Part shown: piece after piece, positions 17,204 to 26,245 of the stretch
Layout of the letters: each line of letters begins with the position of its first letter
How positions within the stretch are numbered: the stretch's first letter is position 1
Origin: Clostridium puniceum
GTDB lineage: Bacteria > Bacillota > Clostridia > Clostridiales > Clostridiaceae
Assembly (NCBI RefSeq): GCF_002006345.1
Contig: NZ_LZZM01000179.1
Span: 1 to 64,000, forward strand
Length of the DNA stretch: 64,000 nucleotides
Direction of reading: 5' to 3'
Translations under genes and position numbers: made by a program
Notes under the pieces: generated by a model
Seen by the model: only the letters and a program-made list of their open reading frames with translations
What the model was told of the DNA's origin: nothing
Databases searched by the model: none

Positions 17204-17308
17204 TGTAGTTATAAATTTTCATATGTCTACTCTAATAATATGTAATTGAAGTAGACTAAATAATCAAAAAGTTATAAAATACAGATTATAACAAACACAT
17301 ATAAAAAG

Positions 17309-17476
17309 GAGGAAGCATTAAGAGCAGTACTTACAGCAGGTGCAACTAAAACACCAGTAGAACTTGCCAAAATGGCAGGAGTAGATATAACTACAGATAA
17401 GCCGCTTCTTGATACGATTGATTATATTGGTAACATTCAAAGTGAAATTGAAACAATAATAAAAAATTACTTGTAA
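17309..17476 (+). pseudogene. Oligoendopeptidase F (M3 family), C-terminal remnant
   Basis: A 55-codon frame without a start reads LRAVLTAGATKTPVELAKMAG then VDITTDKPLLDTIDYIG and ends normally. This matches the last segment of PepF-type M3 peptidases (the 'AG.T.TP..L...AGVD.T...' helix pair). The HEXXH zinc site and ~90% of the enzyme are missing. An AGGAGG-like run at 17306 is coincidental, as no start codon follows. Confidence 0.7.
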
Positions 17477-17518
17477 TGTATAAAATAGAATTTATTAAAG
17501 TATTATTTAATTATTACA

Positions 17519-17544
17519 TATCTTATATAATTTTATATAAGATA
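17519..17544. repeat. Inverted repeat (hairpin)
   Basis: TATCTTATATAA (17519-17530) and TTATATAAGATA (17533-17544) are exact complements separated by 2 nt. It is AT-only, so the stem is weak. Confidence 0.5.
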
Positions 17545-17576
17545 ACCAAGTAATCTGCCACTTAATGATTATATTA

Positions 17577-17603
17577 GAGTATCGACAAAGTCGATACTCT
17601 TTT
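17577..17603 (+). terminator. Rho-independent terminator after the PepF remnant
   Basis: GAGTATCGAC (17577-17586) pairs with GTCGATACTC (17590-17599) around AAA, followed by TTTT. It is a compact GC-containing stem, probably the original pepF terminator. Confidence 0.7.
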
Positions 17604-17645
17604 AAAGTGTTGAGCAGATCCTATTTATTTGTATAATTCCATAAA

Positions 17646-17688
17646 AAATAGTAGATTTTAAAGGGTGTGCTGCTCCTTCACCAATAAG
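17646..17688 (+). repeat. Dispersed element copy C (diverged)
   Basis: The core GATTTTAAAGGGTGTGCTGC then TCCTTCACCAATAAG aligns with copies A and B over the AAAGG, TGC.TC, CCTTCAC blocks but lacks ATGAAACC and the downstream terminator. Between 17605 and 17823 the minus strand is open without a start codon (it includes FIEGGIFLCPISSICAEL), so copy C may lie inside a decayed gene that I do not recognise. Confidence 0.35.
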
Positions 17689-17879
17689 GTAGAAAATTTT
17701 ATTTGCTACTGTTTTATCATCATATACAATTACGTCTTTAACTGTATAAGGTTCACTTAATTCAGCACAAATTGAGGATATTGGACATAAAAATATACCA
17801 CCTTCTATAAATATATCAGTTTTTCAAAATTGATACTTTAAGTAAGAGGCGGAGAAGAGTAAAAGCAACTTTAATATAA

Positions 17880-18113
17880 CTAATCAGTAAATGAACCAGA
17901 AAACCTAATAAACGCTATTTCACTTGAGTTTAGAGATACAGTGGTGTTTTTACCAATAAAAGTAAAATGTTTATTATACAAGTAGAAATTTTCAAATGTT
18001 TTTACTATAGTTATGTCTTTCTTATCAGTGGAACTTGGGTACGTAACATACTGAAAATCTTCTATTTCGATTTCCCTACCTGATTTTAGGGATATATAAG
18101 CACTATTTTCCAT
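17880..18113 (-). CDS. Small beta-rich protein, unknown function
   Basis: A 77-residue product results if the ATG at 18113 is used; AAGGAAGG lies 11 nt upstream. An in-frame GTG at 18122 is too close to that site. The sequence (MENSAYISLKSGREIEIEDF, then an alternating Tyr/Thr/Phe pattern and SEIAFIRFSG) suggests a single small beta sheet. It has no signal peptide, no Cys and no recognised domain. It is 97 bp downstream of, and on the same strand as, the AraC gene at 18211, so it could share that transcript. Confidence 0.55.
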   Translation of the reverse strand: MENSAYISLKSGREIEIEDFQYVTYPSSTDKKDITIVKTFENFYLYNKHFTFIGKNTTVSLNSSEIAFIRFSGSFTD

Positions 18114-18210
18114 AATATTCACTTCCTTCCTTTAAATATTTTACCACATATTTAAAGAAAAAGAAGAAGAAGGTAAATAAATTATCAAAGAATAATTCAT
18201 AGGAAAATCA

Positions 18211-19221
18211 CTACTTGAATTTTGTATGATAGCTAAAAATAGAATTTTCTCGAAATTCGTTTGGTGTAACACCAAAATATTTTCTGAATTTTTTGTAAAA
18301 GAAGTTTAAATTATTGTAGCCTATTTCGTTAGCTATTTCATAAATTGGAATATTAGTATTTTCAAGTAAAATTGATGCTCTAGTTAACTTTTGAAGTAAT
18401 ATAAGTTCAGAAAAAGATCTATTGGTAGTTTTCTTAATTAAATTACTTAGATAGTTTGGATGAAAATTAAAATGTTTAGCTGTGGAAGTTAAAGTACATG
18501 TCATATAATTTTTTTCTAAATAATGAAGTATTTCTACAATAGGCGCATTGTTAGAGGATTTTGAGTTAGCTTTATTAGAGTCGTATTGAAATACCCTTAA
18601 TAGCTCGGAAAATATAAGTATCATAAAGCAATCAATTATTTCATCTGAACATAAAGATTTATCAAAATATTCACAAAGAAGCTCTTTTATATAATCAGGA
18701 ATTTTTTTGTTATTTTCGGAATTAAATATTATGTAATTATCATGTTCCTTTTTATCAGAGATAGCATTAATTAAAAACTCTGAGATAATACCTTTACTTG
18801 ATAGCCTGCTAAGAAACGAAGTTGAAAAGTATTCTTTACTCATTAATATATTTATAATAATATCATTTTCAGTAGTTGGCAAAATAGAATGAGGAATGCC
18901 TGTATCTATAATTGATATTTGTCCTTGTTTCAGTTTTACAGTCTTATCTTTTATTACCTCTGAAAATTCTCCAGAATATACATAACTAAGCTCAATATAA
19001 GTGTGGACATGCATTGGTACTTGAACAAACCGTGTATGCTTACGAGGAGTAATATTTTCGCCAATTTTCATATCATTATCATCAAATAGGTAAGCATCCA
19101 CTCCTTTACAATTCATTATTTTCATTTTTTTATATCTTTCAGATATAACAGGATTGGATTTATATTTTAATTCTTTTTCTGTTAATGTTCTGAGCATTCT
19201 ATCTAATTCATCATGATTCAT
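18211..19221 (-). CDS. AraC-family regulator of the neighbouring PTS/glycosidase genes
   Basis: The 336-residue protein has an N-terminal cupin sugar-sensing domain (about 60-150, with VQVPMHVHTYIELSYVYSGEF) and a C-terminal AraC double helix-turn-helix (about 235-330) ending IGYNNLNFFYKKFRKYFGVTPNEFR. It is divergent from the PTS EIIBC gene with a 267-bp shared regulatory region, so it most likely activates 19489-23805 in response to the sugar handled there. The sugar is unknown. Confidence 0.85.
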   Translation of the reverse strand: MNHDELDRMLRTLTEKELKYKSNPVISERYKKMKIMNCKGVDAYLFDDNDMKIGENITPRKHTRFVQVPMHVHTYIELSYVYSGEFSEVIKDKTVKLKQGQISIIDTGIPHSILPTTENDIIINILMSKEYFSTSFLSRLSSKGIISEFLINAISDKKEHDNYIIFNSENNKKIPDYIKELLCEYFDKSLCSDEIIDCFMILIFSELLRVFQYDSNKANSKSSNNAPIVEILHYLEKNYMTCTLTSTAKHFNFHPNYLSNLIKKTTNRSFSELILLQKLTRASILLENTNIPIYEIANEIGYNNLNFFYKKFRKYFGVTPNEFRENSIFSYHTKFK

Positions 19222-19488
19222 GGTTAAACCTTCTTTCTAGGATAGTCCTTAGATAGTATAATATAATATTAAAATCGGTCAGTCAATATATGTTGATTTG
19301 ATATTTTAGAGTGTTTAAGAAAATGTTATCATTTATTCAAGGAAATTATTAAACGATTTCTTAAAAGATATAAATATTAGAGACTCTATATTTAAGTTTT
19401 ACCTAAAAATTACAGTTTTTATTAGCTAATATATCCAAAAAAATCACTAATTTTATGGAAATTATATTTATTGTTAGGAGGATTTATT

Positions 19489-20856
19489 ATGAATCATAAA
19501 CAAGTAGCTACAGAAGTATTAGCTGCTGTAGGTGGAAAAGAAAATGTAATTAGTGTTATACATTGCGTTACAAGATTAAGATTTAAATTAAAAGATGAAG
19601 CTATTCCTAAAAAAGAAGAAGTTGAAAAAATAGATGGCGTAATTTCTGTTATTGTTAAGGGAGGACAATATCAAGTTGTAATTGGAAACCAAGTAGAGAA
19701 TGTATTTAAAGAGGTAATAAAGTTAATAGGTGATCAAACAGAAGCAGAAGAAACTGAAAATAAGAAGAAAGAAAAAATATTTGATCAATTTACATCTATG
19801 ATATCTGGTATATTTTCACCGCTATTAGGTATTTTAGCAGGAACTGGTACATTAAAAGGTATACTTGCTATTTGTACTACTTCAGGTATTTTGACAGATA
19901 AAATGGGAACATATGTAGTTTTATATTCTATTGCGAATGTATTATTTTATTTCTTTCCTATTTTCCTTGGAGCATCAGCAGCAAAGTATTTTAAGATGAA
20001 TCAATATCTTGGGATGGCAATTGGAGGAGCTATGGTGTATCCAACAATTATAGCTACAGCAGGTTCTGGCACAGGAATAACATTTTTAGGACTTCCTATG
20101 AATTTATTGGATTACACTTCATCTGTATTTCCAGTAATAGTATCAGTATTGTTAGCATCAAAGCTTGAAAAAGGATTAAATAAAATAATGCCACAAAGTT
20201 TAAAATTTATTTTAACATCACTTCTTTTATTAGTCATTATGGTGCCGCTTACTTTCTTTGTAGTAGGACCAGTATTAACATTTGCAAGCGGCCTTTTATC
20301 AAAAGCTACTTTTGCAATTTATAATTTCAATCCTGTACTAGGCGGAATAGTACTTGGTGGACCTTGGATACTTATTGTAATGTTTGGATTACATTGGACT
20401 TTCATTCCAATATTTATAAATAATATGGCTACAAATGGTTTTGATGCAACCCTTGGACTGTTAACAGCAAATCAATTTGCAATGGCAGGAGCTACAATTG
20501 CAATAGCTCTTAAATCAAGAGAAGAAAAGGAAAAGAGTTTAGCATGGTCAACAGGTTCAATATGTTTGTTTGGAGTTAGTGAGCCAACGTTATATGGATT
20601 ATTGTTGCCACTAAAAAAACCATTAATTATATCTATTATTGGAGGAAGTATTGGAGGTGCTATTGCTGGAATATTTAAAACAAAGCTATATGCATTTGGT
20701 GGTTCAGGATTATTACAAATTCCATTAGCAATTAATCCAAGTGGGATAGATTCAGGTTTCTATGGGCTCATTGCTTCAGCGGCAGTAGGATTTGTAGTTG
20801 GTTTTATTCTTACTTTTATCTTTGGATATAGTAAGAATAAAGAAAAAACTGCTTAG
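19489..20856 (+). CDS. PTS system EIIBC component, glucoside (Glc superfamily, beta-glucoside/sucrose type)
   Basis: The ATG at 19489 follows AGGAGG by 7 nt; an upstream TTG at 19471 has no site. The product has 455 residues. The EIIB domain (about 1-90) has the phosphorylated Cys in VIHCVTRLRF. A Lys/Glu linker (85-100) and an EIIC domain (about 105-450, roughly 10 membrane helices, with GLHWTFIPIF and GVSEPTLYG) follow. No EIIA is fused, and the separate EIIA gene at 23900 is broken. No RAT/terminator precedes it, unlike 63196, so control is probably by the divergent AraC protein. Confidence 0.9.
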   Translation: MNHKQVATEVLAAVGGKENVISVIHCVTRLRFKLKDEAIPKKEEVEKIDGVISVIVKGGQYQVVIGNQVENVFKEVIKLIGDQTEAEETENKKKEKIFDQFTSMISGIFSPLLGILAGTGTLKGILAICTTSGILTDKMGTYVVLYSIANVLFYFFPIFLGASAAKYFKMNQYLGMAIGGAMVYPTIIATAGSGTGITFLGLPMNLLDYTSSVFPVIVSVLLASKLEKGLNKIMPQSLKFILTSLLLLVIMVPLTFFVVGPVLTFASGLLSKATFAIYNFNPVLGGIVLGGPWILIVMFGLHWTFIPIFINNMATNGFDATLGLLTANQFAMAGATIAIALKSREEKEKSLAWSTGSICLFGVSEPTLYGLLLPLKKPLIISIIGGSIGGAIAGIFKTKLYAFGGSGLLQIPLAINPSGIDSGFYGLIASAAVGFVVGFILTFIFGYSKNKEKTA

Positions 20857-21141
20857 AAAATATTAATAAATTAACAAAACTGAAAGTAGGAGAATATATC
20901 TGTTTGTATTCATTCAAATATAAAAAGCTCCTACTTTCAATGCTATAAAAGAAATAAGTTTATTTTGTATTAAATTTGGTTAGCTATATTCTTATATTTT
21001 GATATTTGAAAAACATAAACTATTGATATCAATCATTAGAACTAAATTGCTTTAAATAGAATATAGATTAAACCGTTATTTTATTTTTATAAAAATAAAT
21101 AATAGGTGTTAGATAAGTACCAAGAAAGGAAAGAATGGTAT
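20857..21141. other. Intergenic region with inverted repeat
   Basis: TGAAAGTAGGAG (20881-20892) pairs exactly with CTCCTACTTTCA (20928-20939), with a 35-nt loop and no T tail. It may be an mRNA processing or stability element between the PTS and glycosidase genes. Nothing else is evident. Confidence 0.5.
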
Positions 21142-23805
21142 ATGAAGAAATTAGATGAAGTTTTAGAAAATAGAGAGAGTAATTATATAATGCCTTTCTT
21201 TTGGCAGCATGGTGAAGAAGAAGGCATATTGCGTGAATATATGAAAAAAATTAATGAATCTGGAATAAAGGCTGTATGTGTAGAATCACGTCCGCATCCT
21301 GATTTTCTAGGACCTAAGTGGTGGGAAGATATGGATGTCATTATGGATGAAGCAAGAAAACGCGAGATGAAAGTCTGGATTTTAGATGATTCTCATTTTC
21401 CAACAGGTTATGCTAATGGAAGAATAAAAAAAGATTACCCAGATCTGCAAAAATTATTTTTAAAAATCCATCAACAAGATTTTGTTGGACCATATAAAGA
21501 TGCAGGAATAATTGTTAAATGGGCAATGAATGGTTCAAGAGATGATGTAATGAATGTTGGAGCAGAGAATTCTAAAAAGGAAACAAATGAATTTAGCCTT
21601 GAAGATAAAATTATAGGTGTAATTGCAGCTAAGATAATTAACATTGACGAAATAGATACGGACACTTTAATAGACATATCAGATAAAATAAGCAATGGAG
21701 TTGCTTACTTTAATATTCCAGAAGGTAATTGGAGAATTTTTACTATTGTACAAACCTTTAAAGGAGGAGAAAAGTCTACAGAAGGTTATTTAAATCCAAT
21801 TGATTCAAGAGGAACACAAGTATTAATCGATACTGTTTATGAAACACATTTAAATAGGTATAAAGAAGATTTTGGAACTACTATTGCAGGATTTTTTTCT
21901 GATGAACCGCGTTTTGGAAATGTAAAAGGACCAGATGCTTCGATTGGAAGATTTGATATGGTATTACCCTGGAGAGAAGACTTGATAAGTATATTAGAAA
22001 AAAATACCTCAGAAGATATTATTAAATATTTGCCTTTGTTATGGGTGAAGGGAAAATTAAAAGAAAATGAGATCAGATATTTATATATGGATACTATAAC
22101 TAAGTTATATTCTGAAAATTTCACTCAAAAGTTAGGTGAATGGTGCAGAGCTCATAATGTTGAATATATTGGGCATGTAATTGAAGATAATAATGCACAT
22201 GCTAGATTAGGTTATGGAGCAGGCCATTATTATAGAAGTTTGTGGGAACAAGATATGTCAGGTATAGATGTAGTATTACATCAAATATTACCTGGAATGG
22301 ATAGGGGATATTTTAAATCATTCACTTCATCAGGCTGGGACGGTGAGTTTTTTCACTATGCATTAGCTAAAATGGGAGCATCTCTAGGTCATATTGATAA
22401 AAAGAAAAAAGGACGCACTATGTGTGAAGTTTTCGGGGCCTATGGATGGGGGGAAGGATTAAAACTAATGAAATGGATAACTGATCATATGCTTGTTAGA
22501 GGAGTTAATTACTTTGTACCACATGCATTTTCGCCAAAAGCATTTCCAGATTCAGATTGTCCGCCACATTTTTATGCTCATGGCAAAAATCCACAATTTA
22601 AATATATGAGTATTTTAAATGATTATACAAATAAGATTAGTCACTTATTAACAGATGGTAAACATATTGCTCCAGTAGCAATTCTTTATCATGGTGAAGC
22701 AGAATGGTCAGGAGAGTATATGTTACTTCAAAAACCAGCTAAGGAGTTAATTCAAAATCAAATTGACTTTGATATAGTACCAGCTGATATGTTGATTTTA
22801 TCAAAAATTGAAGATAGAAAACTTACTATAAATAATGAAGCATTTTCAGGTTTAATTATACCATATTCTGAAGCATTACCTAAAAAATTAATAGACAAAC
22901 TATTAGTTTATTTAGAAAATGGACTTAGAATTTATTTTATAAATGATATTCCTAAAGTTTCAAGTGAAGGTATTAATATTGATAAAGAACTTCAAAAATT
23001 ACAAGAAAGCAAATATTGCAAGATAATAGAACTTAATAATTTAGTAACTGATTTGAAAAATTCAGATATTTATGATATCAAAGTTTATGATAAGCAGCCA
23101 TACTTAAGATATTATCATTATAATCATCAAGATGGAGATGTATTTATGTTCTTTAATGAACATCCATATAATTCTATTTGTACAATGATTGAAGTTCCTA
23201 TTTATTCAAATGCATATGTATATGATGCTTTTGAAAATAAGGTTTTTGATATTAATCTTGAGAAAACTCAGAAAGGAATCAAATTCAAACTAAGTCTTGA
23301 AAAATATGAATCTAAAATAATTGTTTTTAGTAATAATATAAATGTTAAGGAATCTATATCAATAAATTCTGAATTTAAAGGCATTAAAGAAATCAAAGAT
23401 AATTGGAAAATATCTTTCTCTACATCTGAAAAATATCCTAAATTTGAAAGTGTTATAGTTTTAGACAAATTAGTTAATTTAGCAACGCCGAACCTATACC
23501 CTGAATTTTCAGGTACAGTTAGATATGAAATAGACTTTGACATGAATACGAACTTTAATAACGCATTTATATCAGTAACCGATGCTTATGAAATTGTAGA
23601 TGTTTATATGAATGAGTTCAATGTTGGAAGTAAAATATGTCCACCTTATAAATTTGATGTAAGTAATTGCTTAAAAGAGGGAAGTAACAAGTTAATAATA
23701 GATGTTACCAATACTTTAGAAAAGCAGCAAAAGGATTTTCTTTCACAATATCTTATACATGAACCAACTGGTATTACTGGCTCTGTCAACTTAGTTTTTA
23801 ATTAA
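21142..23805 (+). CDS. GH106-like glycoside hydrolase (putative alpha-L-rhamnosidase)
   Basis: The start is placed at the ATG at 21142, after AAAGGAAAG; a TTG at 21106 is a weaker alternative. The 887-residue product begins with a barrel segment: PFFWQHGEEEGILREYMKKI, 'ESGIKAVCVESRPHPDF', 'WWEDMDVIMDEARKREMKVWILDD'. These match the N-terminal (beta/alpha)8 part of GH106-like enzymes. A mid-protein GHVIEDNNAHARLGYGAG stretch and a C-terminal beta-sandwich sugar-binding region (about 760-887) follow. There is no signal peptide, so it should act in the cytoplasm on a phosphorylated or free oligosaccharide brought in by the PTS. Substrate specificity is inferred only. Confidence 0.7.
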   Translation: MKKLDEVLENRESNYIMPFFWQHGEEEGILREYMKKINESGIKAVCVESRPHPDFLGPKWWEDMDVIMDEARKREMKVWILDDSHFPTGYANGRIKKDYPDLQKLFLKIHQQDFVGPYKDAGIIVKWAMNGSRDDVMNVGAENSKKETNEFSLEDKIIGVIAAKIINIDEIDTDTLIDISDKISNGVAYFNIPEGNWRIFTIVQTFKGGEKSTEGYLNPIDSRGTQVLIDTVYETHLNRYKEDFGTTIAGFFSDEPRFGNVKGPDASIGRFDMVLPWREDLISILEKNTSEDIIKYLPLLWVKGKLKENEIRYLYMDTITKLYSENFTQKLGEWCRAHNVEYIGHVIEDNNAHARLGYGAGHYYRSLWEQDMSGIDVVLHQILPGMDRGYFKSFTSSGWDGEFFHYALAKMGASLGHIDKKKKGRTMCEVFGAYGWGEGLKLMKWITDHMLVRGVNYFVPHAFSPKAFPDSDCPPHFYAHGKNPQFKYMSILNDYTNKISHLLTDGKHIAPVAILYHGEAEWSGEYMLLQKPAKELIQNQIDFDIVPADMLILSKIEDRKLTINNEAFSGLIIPYSEALPKKLIDKLLVYLENGLRIYFINDIPKVSSEGINIDKELQKLQESKYCKIIELNNLVTDLKNSDIYDIKVYDKQPYLRYYHYNHQDGDVFMFFNEHPYNSICTMIEVPIYSNAYVYDAFENKVFDINLEKTQKGIKFKLSLEKYESKIIVFSNNINVKESISINSEFKGIKEIKDNWKISFSTSEKYPKFESVIVLDKLVNLATPNLYPEFSGTVRYEIDFDMNTNFNNAFISVTDAYEIVDVYMNEFNVGSKICPPYKFDVSNCLKEGSNKLIIDVTNTLEKQQKDFLSQYLIHEPTGITGSVNLVFN

Positions 23806-23899
23806 TATGATGATTCAAAGTATCAAGGAGGAGGTTATTTTTATAAGACATTGATTTAATAATGCAGCTTAAATTTATTTATAGAAAGGATGACTTCAG

Positions 23900-24299
<400 letters not shown>

Positions 24300-24597
24300 A
24301 CTTAATTAATTAGCGCCACAACTCAGCTTCATAGAATAATATGAATTTTTTTATGCATACTTGTTCTATTCTATTTCAGTATTTATAAAGAAAATTCATA
24401 TTTTAACTGCAATATAGTATAATATTTGTTAGAATATAAAGGTAGCTTAGTGGAGAAAATATTAAAAAATCAATACTTCACGTAAAAGAAGTGTTGGTTT
24501 GCTCTCTATAGTGAAGAATATGGGAATTGAAGTGCGCAAAGAACAATTTTTGTATTTAATAATTTCTAATATAATAATAGGTGAGGAACATAAAGAG
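24300..24597. other. Intergenic region, probable promoter
   Basis: There is no gene in this gap. A TATAAT-like box occurs near 24417 (gtataatattt). The reading frame of the methyltransferase extends back to 24499 but without a ribosome binding site. Confidence 0.4.
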
Positions 24598-25374
24598 ATG
24601 ACAATAGAATTGGAAAAATACTATAATAAATTTTGTGAGGATAAACGATTAACGAGAAAATATGCGCAGGTTGAGTTTTTAACTTCTATGAAGTATATTC
24701 ATGAATATCTAGAAAACAATGAGAACGCAAAAATCTTAGATGTTGGTGCAGGAACAGGGAGATACTCTGTACAATTAGCAAATGAAGGCTATGAGGTTAC
24801 CGCAATTGAACTTGTGAAGCACAATCTAGGTATTTTAAAATCAAAAGAAAGTACAGTAAAAGCAGAGCAGGGAACAGCATTAGATTTATCAAGATTTTCA
24901 GAAAATACTTTTGATATGACGTTGGTGTTTGGACCGATGTATCATTTATATAAATTCGAGGATAAAGTAAAAGCGCTGCAAGAGGCAAAAAGAGTAACGA
25001 AAGTTGGAGGTGTTATCTTAGTAGCATATTGTATGAATGAATATAGTGTATTAACATATGGTTTTAAGGAAAATAATATTCGTTCATGTATTGAAAGTGG
25101 TAAACTCAATGATGATTTTCATGTTATATCTGAGCCAAAAGATTTATATGATTATGTAAGAATTGAAGATATTAATAAGTTAAATGAGGAAGTAATACTG
25201 CAAAGAATAAAATTAATTGCAGCAGATGGACCAGCTAATTATATGCGACCTGTTTTGAATGCGATGGATGAAGATACATTTAAACTTTTTCTTAATTATC
25301 ATTTTTCTACGTGTGAAAGACCAGATTTGTTAGGGGCAAGCGCACATACATTAGATATTTTGAGAAAGAAATAA
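24598..25374 (+). CDS. Class I SAM-dependent methyltransferase
   Basis: The start at ATG 24598 is chosen because AGGTGAGG lies 12 nt upstream; in-frame codons back to 24499 have no site. The 258-residue product shows SAM motif I ILDVGAGTGRYS, the acidic end of strand 2 (VTAIELVKHN), and FDMTLVFGPMYHLY as motif II/post-II, as in UbiE/Methyltransf_25-type enzymes. The substrate is unknown. It is a stand-alone gene closed by its own terminator. Confidence 0.8.
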   Translation: MTIELEKYYNKFCEDKRLTRKYAQVEFLTSMKYIHEYLENNENAKILDVGAGTGRYSVQLANEGYEVTAIELVKHNLGILKSKESTVKAEQGTALDLSRFSENTFDMTLVFGPMYHLYKFEDKVKALQEAKRVTKVGGVILVAYCMNEYSVLTYGFKENNIRSCIESGKLNDDFHVISEPKDLYDYVRIEDINKLNEEVILQRIKLIAADGPANYMRPVLNAMDEDTFKLFLNYHFSTCERPDLLGASAHTLDILRKK

Positions 25375-25468
25375 GGAAAAAGAGAATAAGGCAATCAAAA
25401 GGTATATTTTGAAAATGGTAATATAGAAGGAATAAGAAGATTCCAGATTAGTTAAGGATAATATTGTA

Positions 25469-25510
25469 AAATAGTTAGTGAAATATATGAGTTTTACTAG
25501 CTATTTTTAT
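25469..25510 (+). terminator. Terminator after the methyltransferase gene
   Basis: AAATAGTTAGTGAAA (25469-25483) pairs with TTTTACTAGCTATTT (25492-25506) with wobbles and an 8-nt loop, then TTAT. Confidence 0.55.
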
Positions 25511-25668
25511 TATAGTACATATTGGAGATGTATTGACTTTTTATTTAGAAAATAGCTTGTAATGACAGAATTGAATAATTTATGGTAATATAAGTATGGT
25601 GTTATAATTTGAAAAATTATCTAAAAGGAGGGCTGAAAGCTTATGCTTAATCCAATCGTTATTATTGC

Positions 25669-25733
25669 ATAGCAAAGGCTATTGCAACGAGAAGTTGAAA
25701 GATAAAATAATATGTTAATAAGGCCTTTGCTAT
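25669..25733 (+). repeat. Inverted repeat in the leader of the CD3324-like gene
   Basis: ATAGCAAAGGC (25669-25679) and GCCTTTGCTAT (25723-25733) are exact complements 43 nt apart. Just before lies a GGAGGG-preceded 9-codon frame (ATG 25643, MLNPIVIIA, stop inside the left arm). The arrangement resembles a translated leader that could influence folding of the hairpin. Confidence 0.45.
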
Positions 25734-25765
25734 TCCTAATCGAAATAATACTTTTAGGAGGCAAA

Positions 25766-26035
25766 ATGAGCTATAAGAAAGCAATTTATATACTCCCTAA
25801 TGATCTGCTTGAAAAGGTGCAGGAATATATATATGGTGATTTTATCTATATTCCAAGAAAATCAGGTAATAAAAAGCAATGGGGATCGAGAACTTCTATC
25901 TGCCAAGAATTATATAATCGAAATACACAGATTTATGAAGACTATTTGGCGGGTCATAGTTCAGAAGATTTATCTAGAAAATACTTTTTATCTTTGAAGA
26001 GTATACAAAGGATAATAAGGAAAGAAAAAAAATAG
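25766..26035 (+). CDS. CD3324-like small HTH-type protein
   Basis: The ATG at 25766 follows TAGGAGG by 4 nt; an earlier in-frame ATG at 25712 lacks a site. The 89-residue product (SYKKAIYILPNDLLEKVQEY, 'GDFIYIPRK', 'GSRTSICQELYNRNTQIYEDYLAG', 'LSRKYFLSLKSIQRIIR') matches the CD3324 family of short firmicute proteins whose C-terminal half looks like a Mor/homeodomain-like helix-turn-helix. A regulatory role is inferred. Confidence 0.7.
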   Translation: MSYKKAIYILPNDLLEKVQEYIYGDFIYIPRKSGNKKQWGSRTSICQELYNRNTQIYEDYLAGHSSEDLSRKYFLSLKSIQRIIRKEKK

Positions 26036-26047
26036 TGATTAATTTTC

Positions 26048-26095
26048 AAAATGAGCTAATGTAGTTGTGTTACTGTATTGGCTCATTTTCTTATA
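26048..26095 (+). terminator. Terminator after the CD3324-like gene
   Basis: AAAATGAGC (26048-26056) pairs with GCTCATTTT (26081-26089); inner TAAT/ATTG extend the stem. It is followed by CTTAT. Confidence 0.55.
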
Positions 26096-26173
26096 CTAAC
26101 TGTCCTTAAGGTTTAGCTTTGTATGCTCCGATGGTACAATTTAAGTAGCCAAAATACTAGATTAGGAGTGAAT

Positions 26174-26227
26174 ATGATGAAAAAAGTTTGTGACAATCCA
26201 CCTGTTACCTTTCCTATTAAGTTCTAA
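26174..26227 (+). CDS. Possible 17-codon leader ORF upstream of the DUF1062 gene
   Basis: ATGATGAAAAAAGTTTGT, preceded by TTAGGAGTG, encodes MMKKVCDNPPVTFPIKF and stops 18 bp before the next ATG. It has a good ribosome binding site, so it may be translated as a leader peptide, or it may be a stub of an older gene. No homologue is recognised. Confidence 0.35.
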   Translation: MMKKVCDNPPVTFPIKF

Positions 26228-26245
26228 TAGGAAGAAGTAATTTTC

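Larger units (their letters stand above)
16857..17308. other. Gene-free region with dispersed element and terminator
   Basis: No reading frame of note occurs in this stretch. It contains copy B of the dispersed element (17102-17158), immediately followed by a terminator (17153-17203). Confidence 0.6.

Noticed and set aside
19222-19488. RAT or T-box leader before the first PTS gene
   Set aside because: I looked for GGATTGT...CAGGCA and T-box motifs and found none; the divergent AraC gene explains control better.
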